DNA from: Candidatus Alistipes avicola | GTDB lineage: Bacteria > Bacteroidota > Bacteroidia > Bacteroidales > Rikenellaceae | Assembly: GCA_019118565.1 (NCBI GenBank) | Contig: DWYR01000016.1 | Location: 1-64,000 of the forward strand | Length of the DNA: 64,000 bases | Reading direction: 5' to 3' | Shown: positions 20,200-28,072 of the stretch, in pieces | Layout of the letters: each line of letters opens with the position of its first letter | How positions within the stretch are numbered: position 1 is the first letter of the stretch | Notes under the pieces: generated by a model | What the model was told of the DNA's origin: nothing | The model's database searches: none | The model's input: the letters and a program-made list of their open reading frames with translations, nothing else | Translations under genes and position numbers: made by a program

Positions 20200-21557
20200 A
20201 TTTTCCCCGTTGTGTTATCCGTTTCTCCCGCTTGATTCTGACGGTTGAGCGAATCGTCCAGGTCGATGAGCCGGATGCGTTCACCTTCGCTCCGAATGGT
20301 CGAACGCAGCTCTTTAAGGGACTGTTCGATTTGGCGCATCTCGGCCGTGCCGGCCAGGTGCAGATGAGTCGTACCTTTGCGATCTACCGCTCTTAAAATA
20401 TTATAGAAGGTCATTCCGTGAATATCGCGACCGGGAGAGAAAGCCGTTTCGCGATCATCGTCCTGGTTGTTGACTTCGATGAGCATTCCTGCTTCGACCA
20501 GTTGATACAATACATCGTTGACGATACGTGTCGGGAGGGAGAGTCGGCTCCTGATTTCAGAGACGGGAACGGCTCCCTCGCCTTTTCGGAAACAGTGTAC
20601 GATGCAGAGCATAACGGCCAGAATGATTTGCCTACGGGTATCGGTGCTGATTTTGAGCGATTCACGTTCTTCATCGAAGCGGGAGATATTTTGGTAGGCA
20701 AATGAGAGCTCTCCCCCGAAAAGCAGAATTTCCCACGAGATCTGGATCCAGAGCAGGAAGAGCGGAATGGCGGCGAAACTCCCGTAGATCGTGTTGTAGG
20801 AGCTCATCCATTGCTGCAGGTAGACGTATCCCCACTGGAATAACAGAAAGATCGTACCTGCAATGATGCCGGCGCGCCAGGCATTTCTCCACAGCACCTT
20901 GGTGTTGGGAACGACGACATAGATAAGAGTGAACATACCCCAGATAATCAGCAGGGCTGATATTTTAGTCAGGATTAGGCTGAACAGGGCATTTTGCGGG
21001 GCAAACAGTTCCAGAGCGTAGTTCCCCAGGGCGCTGGCAAAGAGCCACAGGATCGGGGCGATGATAACCAGAACGAGGTAGTTGACGTATTGTCGGGCGA
21101 TGTTGCGCGACGAACGGACCTCCCAAATGTTGTTGAAAGCCCGTTCGACCGATCCGAAGACCCGGATGACCGCCCAGAAGAGCGTAACGATACCGAATGC
21201 GGCGAGTACACCGCCCCGTGTGGTTGCCAGAGCCCGCTCGGCGAACTGGACGATGTAGTCGACTACTCCTTCGTTTTGCGGCAGGATCGCGTGGAGATCT
21301 TGAATCAGCCCCTCCATCAGCCCGAATCCCTTGACAACGGCAAAAATCAACGCCAGGATCGGAACGATCGAGATGATCGTATAAAAGGTGAGTGCGGCGC
21401 TGCGTACGATGGTGTCATGCTCGATTAACCCTCTGGCCGTGTAGAAGAGCAGTTTGTACTGCTTGACGGCCCAACGGATACGGGGCGAACGGTACGAATT
21501 TACGTTTCTCCGAAAGATCGTATCCGTGAAGTAGATGAACAGGTTTTTGATTTTCAT
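20196..21557 (-). CDS. YihY/BrkB-family inner membrane protein
   Basis: 'VRSAALTFYTIISIVPILALIFAVVKGFG'; TACCTTTG-like element at 21578-21585 (- strand) argues for a start at MKIKNLF (21557) rather than 21608. Confidence 0.88.
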   Translation of the reverse strand: MKIKNLFIYFTDTIFRRNVNSYRSPRIRWAVKQYKLLFYTARGLIEHDTIVRSAALTFYTIISIVPILALIFAVVKGFGLMEGLIQDLHAILPQNEGVVDYIVQFAERALATTRGGVLAAFGIVTLFWAVIRVFGSVERAFNNIWEVRSSRNIARQYVNYLVLVIIAPILWLFASALGNYALELFAPQNALFSLILTKISALLIIWGMFTLIYVVVPNTKVLWRNAWRAGIIAGTIFLLFQWGYVYLQQWMSSYNTIYGSFAAIPLFLLWIQISWEILLFGGELSFAYQNISRFDEERESLKISTDTRRQIILAVMLCIVHCFRKGEGAVPVSEIRSRLSLPTRIVNDVLYQLVEAGMLIEVNNQDDDRETAFSPGRDIHGMTFYNILRAVDRKGTTHLHLAGTAEMRQIEQSLKELRSTIRSEGERIRLIDLDDSLNRQNQAGETDNTTGKI

Positions 21558-21586
21558 CGGTGTGCGCGACATTTGACCAAAGGTAC

Positions 21587-22735
21587 TCATTTTAGGCGGA
21601 TTGTCCAATAATCCTGTCCGATTTTCGTGAAGGCAATATATCCCTCGTTGCCGGGGTGAATGCCCAGTCGGGAGGCAATTTCGGCGGTGTTTAACGGGAA
21701 ATCCTGTTTGAGCAGGGTTATCTTTCGGCCTTTCAGGTCGTGTCGCAGTTTTTTGGGATTGTACGGTTCGATACGATCGATCTCCATCCAGCGGCCCATC
21801 GGGGCTTCGCTCTTCTCACGGGCGAAGCCATAGCCGTTCACACTCCACAGGTCTGCTCTACCCTCCAGATAGTGTGGCGTCAGGCGTGCCTTTTGCAGCG
21901 AAACATCCGGCAGAAAGAGCCAATGATAGGCCCCCGGATCAAACGCAGGAGTTTGTATTTTGCCGATCTGCTCCGGGCGTGCGGAGAATTCGCCGCGTCC
22001 GATGGCGACGGCCGTTAAGAGGGGGCCGCCGTTGTCGGCATAGATCATTACCTCCTTGCATTCGTCGTGGAGGGAGACCACCTCGACGCGGGCCTTCTCG
22101 AAAAGGCGGAAGGCCTCCTGTACGTCGAACAGCGGAGAGTTTTTCAGGCAGAGCCGATCCGTTCGGCGGAAGATCTCGCTGCGCAGGGCGAGGATGTCGG
22201 GGGAACAATCTTCCAGGCGAACCAGTTTACGGCCTTCGGTACTCCGGCGGTCCGGATCGGCGTAGATCCAGTCGAACCGCTCCTGCACCAGGGGTAGGAA
22301 GTGTTCGGCTGAATCGTGGATGACCTGAATATTCGTAACACCGAGACGCCGGAAGTTCTCGGCGGCGATGGCAGCCAGCACTTCGTTGCGTTCGAGCGTG
22401 ATGACCCGCTCGAAATGTTGTGCCAGGTAGAGGGCATCGACCCCAAGGCCGCAGGTGAGGTCGAGTACGGACTCTCCCCGGCAGCTCTTCCGCGCGGCAC
22501 ACGCCTCGCTCGAGGCCTGTTCGAAAGCCAGAGGAGGAAGAATACAGCGCGCTTCGTAATAGCGGGGCAGTTTGGTGCGTGCCCGCTGAAGGTATTTTAC
22601 CTGTGTAGCAACTAAGGCTGCGTGTTCGATCCGCTTGTCCAGGGCAATCCGGGTCGGATCGCGCTCGATCTGTTGGTCGATCGTTTGGCGCAGCCGATCG
22701 CTGCAGAGCAGTTCGTATTGTTCGAGTGTGATCAT
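21587..22735 (-). CDS. SAM-dependent methyltransferase with THUMP-like C-terminal region
   Basis: 'VLDLTCGLGVDALYLAQHFERVITLERN', 'DWIYADPDRRS'. Confidence 0.82.
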   Translation of the reverse strand: MITLEQYELLCSDRLRQTIDQQIERDPTRIALDKRIEHAALVATQVKYLQRARTKLPRYYEARCILPPLAFEQASSEACAARKSCRGESVLDLTCGLGVDALYLAQHFERVITLERNEVLAAIAAENFRRLGVTNIQVIHDSAEHFLPLVQERFDWIYADPDRRSTEGRKLVRLEDCSPDILALRSEIFRRTDRLCLKNSPLFDVQEAFRLFEKARVEVVSLHDECKEVMIYADNGGPLLTAVAIGRGEFSARPEQIGKIQTPAFDPGAYHWLFLPDVSLQKARLTPHYLEGRADLWSVNGYGFAREKSEAPMGRWMEIDRIEPYNPKKLRHDLKGRKITLLKQDFPLNTAEIASRLGIHPGNEGYIAFTKIGQDYWTIRLK

Positions 22736-24252
22736 TCTGATGGCAAATGTACCGATTTTTCCCGTTCAATACTCCAGAGAAACAATGTCGCCAATATGAA
22801 AAGGGCATAGGCAAAACCGCATTGCAGGCCGGAGAGACGAAGTTCGATGGTTGCGTGTGGAAGGTTGGCTCCGTATTCGATCAGCAGATTTTGTAGACGG
22901 GCTAACCATCCGATAACGGGTGAAAAAACGGGTTGAAGAAAAGATAGGGGCAGGAGCATCCAGATAGTGCAGGCTCCGACCAGCAGGTTGGCGATGAGAA
23001 CGACGATTGGATTGAGCAAAAGACCGATGATTGAGACCTGTCCGAAAGTATAGGAGATAAGCGGGGCCGTAACGACAGCGGCTGTAATACCGATCGAAAG
23101 GGTGGCACTCAGGGCGTTTAAGACTCTTACCCGACTTCTCAGCAATCGGGTAAGCGGAATGCCCCAGGCAATGATTCCGCCGACGGCCAGAAAGGAGAGT
23201 TGAAAACTGATGTCGAACAGGTAATCAGTACGGAATAGCAGCATGACGAAGGCCGTACCACAGAGTGTGTTCATGCTGATGTATTCCGAGGAGGTGGCGA
23301 GGGCGAATTGCAGGATTGAGAACATCAGGGTTGCGCGTATGACACTTGGAGGGAATCCGGTTGTTGCGGCGTAGAGCCAGATGAGCAGAATGACGAGGAT
23401 GTTGCGTGCGATGTGTCCCCGTCGTAGCAACGGCATCCACCACAACACAAGGTTCGTAAGCATGAAGACGATCCCGACGTGCAGACCCGATACGGCAAGC
23501 AGGTGCGACGTTCCGCTGCGGGAGTAGGAGTCCCGCAGCGTTGCCGAGATCGTGCGTCGGTCGCCGGCTGTCATGGCATTGACGATGGCCTGTTCGTCGG
23601 GAGACAGTTGCAGACGGTTGAGGCGCATGACGGCTCCTTCATGAAGCCCTGTAGAGAGTCGTCGCAGGGAGATCCCATGACGGGTGGTATCAAGGTTTAG
23701 TACCTGGTATTTGTTCAGATAGAGTGTCCCGACATATCCACGTCTTGTCATGAGCCGTCCATATCCGCCGCTTCGTTCCGTAAAAGGGTATATTACTCCG
23801 CAAATGATCGCATTGTCTCCCGGAGAGAGGGCGATCGTAGAATCGCATCGGATGAGCAGATTCCCTCCGGAGGGGAGCCACTTGTTGCTATCGGCAAGAC
23901 GTTCTGCCCGGATGTGTGCTCCGACCGAACTGCGACGGCCTTGCTCCGAGAGAGTCTCCCGGATAGTAACTTCGTATTCACCCCAAATATCGGTCTGCGT
24001 CTGCGGCTCGTCTCCCCAAATGGTAACAGTCATCCCGAAGAGCAGCGTCGCTGCCAGCGTGGCATATCCGGCTGTACGTTCCTCGGTAAGCAGTGCGGCG
24101 ATCCCGCAAAGAAGGAATCCACCTCCCGTAAACCACAGCGGTAATACGTAGTGGTCAGCCAGCAGAATTCCTGCAATCAGGGCCGGTAAGGCTCTGACCA
24201 TCGGCATTCGCATCAGACGTTCCCGCAGAATTGTCGGGTTGATTCGTAACAT
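22732..24252 (-). CDS. comEC: ComEC/Rec2-family competence protein
   Basis: 'SGTSHLLAVSGLHVGIVFMLTNLVLWW', 'ATTGFPPSVIRATLMFSILQFA'; start at MLRINPTIL (24252), not the 24552 extension. Confidence 0.88.
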   Translation of the reverse strand: MLRINPTILRERLMRMPMVRALPALIAGILLADHYVLPLWFTGGGFLLCGIAALLTEERTAGYATLAATLLFGMTVTIWGDEPQTQTDIWGEYEVTIRETLSEQGRRSSVGAHIRAERLADSNKWLPSGGNLLIRCDSTIALSPGDNAIICGVIYPFTERSGGYGRLMTRRGYVGTLYLNKYQVLNLDTTRHGISLRRLSTGLHEGAVMRLNRLQLSPDEQAIVNAMTAGDRRTISATLRDSYSRSGTSHLLAVSGLHVGIVFMLTNLVLWWMPLLRRGHIARNILVILLIWLYAATTGFPPSVIRATLMFSILQFALATSSEYISMNTLCGTAFVMLLFRTDYLFDISFQLSFLAVGGIIAWGIPLTRLLRSRVRVLNALSATLSIGITAAVVTAPLISYTFGQVSIIGLLLNPIVVLIANLLVGACTIWMLLPLSFLQPVFSPVIGWLARLQNLLIEYGANLPHATIELRLSGLQCGFAYALFILATLFLWSIEREKSVHLPSE

Positions 24253-24319
24253 GGGGTTGTGTCGCGTGTGAGGTTTCTTCCTGATAAAGGTAGCGGATTT
24301 TCCTATACAATGAGCTTCA

Positions 24320-24360
24320 ATAAATAAAAACAGTCTTCTGTCCGGTTGCAGAAGACTGTT
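24320..24360 (-). terminator. Rho-independent terminator downstream of nuclease gene
   Basis: ACAGTCTTCTG-tccggttg-CAGAAGACTGT; T-rich tail on the - strand (AATAAATAAAAA on +). Confidence 0.75.
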
Positions 24361-24386
24361 GAAACGGGATTGCTTCCCCTTTGTCG

Positions 24387-25511
24387 TCAGAAGGAGGAGA
24401 AGACACTCCAACTGGAGTTTTGCTCTGCGGAGGCTTGAATTTCCTCCGGCAGGTTCGCAAAGAAATTGTAACCGGTCAACTGTTCGATCTCGGCGACCGA
24501 TTTGGTGTAGCTTTGGTAGCTGGTCCCCGAATACTCCTTGTGGGGCAACCAAACACCGACAGTCGAAGCCGATGTGATCTCTCCGGTACTTGCATCACGC
24601 TTGACCTTGAGCAGCACTTTGTAGTAGTAATTGGGTACAGGACACTGCTTGCTGTCGTTTTTCGGTTGGATGTACGTAACCGATTCGTTGCCGGCAACGG
24701 TTTGCAGGATTGCTCCCGTTACGACATAGACCGTATCGGTCGAACTGGTCAGCGATCGGACAGCCCCCTCGAGCGAATTCCAGATACCTCCATTGAATCC
24801 GTTTTGCAACTGAGGGGTTGAGTTGGTCGCATAAAAAGTTTGCGTACAAGCCGTTCCGTATGGATCTCGGTTGCGATCGGCATTCGAGATCTGGTGCCCG
24901 CGTGAGTAGTAGTTGCTGCCGACGCTCACACCGTATGAGCCGTTCCAGATATTGATCTGGTCCGAGGTCGATATGCCGGGCGTAGCCTGCCACGGATCGT
25001 TCGGACGTCCCGATCCCAGATCGCCTGCCGTGAGCGGATAGGCAACCCAGTAGGCCGTGTAGGTCGACGTATCGTAGTACATCGTATAGTTTCGTGCCGA
25101 CTTCTCGTCGTAGAAACTGCGGGTCAGCATGTTGCTCCCTTCGCCTTCGATCTTGGCCGGCAGTTCGAACCAGGCCGTGTGATCGGTCAGCGGGTTGGGG
25201 TTGAGCGTTGTAAAAGTAGTTTCGGCGCTTTGCGGCGAGGTGCCATTGGTCGCCGTAACTATACCATAGAGCGTGTAGGTCGTATTGCCTTGCAGTGAAG
25301 AGAGGGTTGCCGTTGCCCGATTCCCCGTTACAGTGGCAACGACACTTTTCGTGTCGCTGCCATTGTCGGAGAAATAGACGAACTGCACCCCGGCTACGTA
25401 GGCCTCATTGGTCAAGTTGCACGTAACCTCTGCACTGGAGGCGGTGATGTTGCTCACGCTTGGCGTTTCGATTCCCGGGGTAGGGTCTGGGGTCGGAACT
25501 CCGCCCCCTCC
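24387..25511 (-). CDS. Fn3-like domain plus DNA/RNA non-specific endonuclease (NUC1-type); in frame with the upstream lipoprotein ORF across one TGA
   Basis: 'YYSRGHQISNADRNRDPYGTACTQTFYATNSTPQLQNGFNGGIWNSLEGAVR'; linker GGGGVPTPDPTPGIETPSV directly follows the TGA (25512-25514) in the same frame. Confidence 0.82.
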   Translation of the reverse strand, partial: GGGGVPTPDPTPGIETPSVSNITASSAEVTCNLTNEAYVAGVQFVYFSDNGSDTKSVVATVTGNRATATLSSLQGNTTYTLYGIVTATNGTSPQSAETTFTTLNPNPLTDHTAWFELPAKIEGEGSNMLTRSFYDEKSARNYTMYYDTSTYTAYWVAYPLTAGDLGSGRPNDPWQATPGISTSDQINIWNGSYGVSVGSNYYSRGHQISNADRNRDPYGTACTQTFYATNSTPQLQNGFNGGIWNSLEGAVRSLTSSTDTVYVVTGAILQTVAGNESVTYIQPKNDSKQCPVPNYYYKVLLKVKRDASTGEITSASTVGVWLPHKEYSGTSYQSYTKSVAEIEQLTGYNFFANLPEEIQASAEQNSSWSVFSSF

Positions 25512-27665
25512 TCATTGCTTTTTGAATAGACGGAAGGTGCCGTTCTGGTTCGTGTCGCTACCGGTATATGTTCTCCAGTTGTTGTTTTTATAACCAGCTA
25601 AATATCTGGATGTAATCGTATTGAGAATTTCCCATCCCTGACTGCTGGTAGTCTTGGTAAATGTCCATACATGGGTATTGTAACCCGAGCTGATTCGGAG
25701 TCCGGAGTTACTGTCGGTTGTTCCCATAAAGATCGCTGGGTCGGCGGTCGATGATACGGTGAATCCGGAGCCGCTGGCCGTAAGCGTCCAGGTCATGTCG
25801 GCGGTAGGATTGGTGATCGTATTGCCCGACAGAATGACCGATGCGGGGAGTGTCGTCGAGACAGGCTGCGCTCCGGCTGCATCTGTGTTCGGGAGATAAT
25901 AGGGAGTGCCGCTGAACTCTCCGATCAGAATGTACTCTCCGGCCGTAACCTCTTCGGTTGTCATAACCTCGACATAGCCGCCCTCGATCGGAGTACTTGA
26001 AAGTTGTGAGACGGTAATGGTCTGAGCCGGAGCAGTCGCGTAGGTGAAGGTAACGGTTGCCGAACGGAAGTCTCCGTTGTTTGCATCTACCGTGAAGGTC
26101 ACCTGCCCGTCCGTTGTGGTGTCGAAATCGTGGATCCATGTTGCGGGGGCGTCGCTCGAGGTTGCCGTTGCTGCGATCGTCTCGCCCTCGACGGGGTTCT
26201 CGATCGAGTAGGTAACGGTTATCTGCTCGCCGGCCGGATCTGCCGATACGGAGGTCGGGCTGGTGAGCGTCAGAACGGGAGGCAGACCTGCGGTATGACC
26301 TGCAACTACCTGGAAGTAGTCGATATAACCGCGTTTTCCGGTAACTTTTACATCGACCTTCGCCTTGTTGCCTTGCGGATCGAATTGGAAGCTGTAGTAA
26401 GCGTACTCGGAAGTCAGGGCCTGCTCCTGAACAGCTTCGCCTGCGGTGATCTGGAGCGAAGAGACGTCCGATCCATACGTTTTGGCGTGAACGATTACCG
26501 TAAAAGGCTGCGACAGGTCGAGGTCGGCCGTCGTGAAGTAGCCGCGGTTCTTGCTCGATCCGAATTTCAAGGCCGGAGCCTCGGGATAGGTGTATTCCGT
26601 TGCGGTGTAAAGTTCCTCCCCACTGGTCCCTTTGGGATAGTCGGTCAGGCGCAGTGCTGTGGTCGAGGTGGTGCTAATCCAAGAGAAGTCGTCCGTGAAA
26701 GGCAGGGCCATACCGGTCTCTGCAGCAGTGATATGCTCGTCCGCAATGCCGATGCGAAGCGTGGTGATCTTTCCCGGGAGAATCTCGATGTCCTGGCCCA
26801 GCGTAATCACCTTGTTGATCGTATAGCCTTCGGTCGAAGCGGCAACGATCAACTGCGTTCCCGTAGGCAACGTCTGCGGATATACGTTCAGGTAAGTGGC
26901 GTTCGTCCCGTCGATGGCGTATTGCGTGGCGCTGGTGTAGTGTGCTACGACACTCCTGGAGTGGTTGTAATAGGGAGCTGTCATTGCCCCGTTTACAAAG
27001 TCGAGAACGACACGTCCAGCCAGATGGAGCGTTTGTGACTCATCAGTGGCAACCGAGAGGGTGTTAACATGCTGTCCGGTGATGGCATCGCCCGTCGTGT
27101 TGTCCAGCAGGACGACTTTCAGGACACCGCTGACGCGTTTGAACTGCATGTTCTCGATCGAGGTAGTCGTCGAGGTAACCTGTACCGGTTTGCTGACCAA
27201 CAGGTCGGCCGTACCGTCGAACGATGTGGCGGTCGGATTCTGGTTGATCGGCAGGTCTACCAGAGCCCCGAATACTTTATTGCCTGTACCGAGGCCGTTG
27301 TTCGAATAAGGATAATAGGCATAGAGGGTCGCACCTTCTGCCGGGATGGTTATCGAACCGGAGAAGGTTGTCGTCTGTGTAGACGACTCATTGTCGTTGG
27401 TGAAACTTTGGTGGTTTGCGGAAGCCTCTGCACTTGCCGTAGTGGTTACACCGATCTGGTCGTTGGCGCTCCACATGGGAGTTGCACCCTGCATCTCGGT
27501 ACGGGTTCCTTGCTCGTCGATGCCCGATACCTCGGGATTGCCGGCCTGGATGGTCAGTTGGACAGGTTTCAGTGTGTTGTCCTCCTCTACACTGTCTTTG
27601 GTGCAAGCGGTGAATGCCATTGCAGCTGCTGCAATGAGCATCCAAGATTTAATCAAGGTTTTCAT
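25512..27665 (-). CDS. Fimbrillin-like multidomain surface lipoprotein, ending at TGA 25512-25514
   Basis: Lipoprotein signal 'MKTLIKSWMLIAAAAMAFTACTKDS', Mfa-like region 'YAYYPYSNN...', BACON-like region 'YATAPAQTITVSQLSS', C-terminal 'GTFRLFKKQ'; start 27665 preferred over 27740. Confidence 0.82.
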   Translation of the reverse strand: MKTLIKSWMLIAAAAMAFTACTKDSVEEDNTLKPVQLTIQAGNPEVSGIDEQGTRTEMQGATPMWSANDQIGVTTTASAEASANHQSFTNDNESSTQTTTFSGSITIPAEGATLYAYYPYSNNGLGTGNKVFGALVDLPINQNPTATSFDGTADLLVSKPVQVTSTTTSIENMQFKRVSGVLKVVLLDNTTGDAITGQHVNTLSVATDESQTLHLAGRVVLDFVNGAMTAPYYNHSRSVVAHYTSATQYAIDGTNATYLNVYPQTLPTGTQLIVAASTEGYTINKVITLGQDIEILPGKITTLRIGIADEHITAAETGMALPFTDDFSWISTTSTTALRLTDYPKGTSGEELYTATEYTYPEAPALKFGSSKNRGYFTTADLDLSQPFTVIVHAKTYGSDVSSLQITAGEAVQEQALTSEYAYYSFQFDPQGNKAKVDVKVTGKRGYIDYFQVVAGHTAGLPPVLTLTSPTSVSADPAGEQITVTYSIENPVEGETIAATATSSDAPATWIHDFDTTTDGQVTFTVDANNGDFRSATVTFTYATAPAQTITVSQLSSTPIEGGYVEVMTTEEVTAGEYILIGEFSGTPYYLPNTDAAGAQPVSTTLPASVILSGNTITNPTADMTWTLTASGSGFTVSSTADPAIFMGTTDSNSGLRISSGYNTHVWTFTKTTSSQGWEILNTITSRYLAGYKNNNWRTYTGSDTNQNGTFRLFKKQ

Positions 27666-27681
27666 TGAAGTAGCATCTTTT

Positions 27682-27849
27682 TTACAAATCGTAATCGTTT
27701 CCATAATCCAGGTCGCCGCCGGCTGCACCGGGATCACCATATCCCTGGCTGTCGACGAAGCCTTTTTCTACCGAAATCTCCAAGACTTCGATGCGCGGAG
27801 AAGAGTAAGCGTCTTTTCTTCCGGCAAATGAATCGTAATGTCTTTCCAT
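27682..27849 (-). CDS. 55-aa small Gly/Asp-rich protein upstream of fimbrillin-like lipoprotein
   Basis: MERHYDSFAGRKDAYSSPRIEVLEISVEKGFVDSQGYGDPGAAGGDLDYGNDYDL*; below the ORF-track cutoff. Confidence 0.7.
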   Translation of the reverse strand: MERHYDSFAGRKDAYSSPRIEVLEISVEKGFVDSQGYGDPGAAGGDLDYGNDYDL

Positions 27850-27952
27850 AATAAGATAAATTAAGGTTTGATGTTTTGTAATGTCTTTTATTGAATAATC
27901 TTTATATAGAATAAAGTTTGTATCTGGCTGTGTATAATAAAACTGGATGATA

Positions 27953-27960
27953 CAAATATA
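27953..27960 (-). promoter_or_regulatory. -7 element (TATATTTG) upstream of the 55-aa ORF/lipoprotein unit
   Basis: CAAATATA on + strand; no clear -33 TTTG. Confidence 0.4.
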
Positions 27961-28072
27961 CGAATAATTTGGATAAAATTATAAAGAAAAGGGATCGATT
28001 TCATAAAAAAGTAACAACAATCCCCTTGTAAGGCCCTGAGAGAGTGATTTGCCTCTGAGACAAACTTTTGGA

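Noticed and set aside
25433-25516. Possible alternative start for the nuclease ORF in the frame overlapping TGA (CAATGAGGAGG)
   Set aside because: The ATG overlapping the TGA is in a different frame and soon reaches a stop, so it does not provide coupled initiation of the nuclease.
26130-27038. 302-aa plus-strand ORF inside the fimbrillin-like gene
   Set aside because: Antisense to a lipoprotein with a clear signal peptide and domains.
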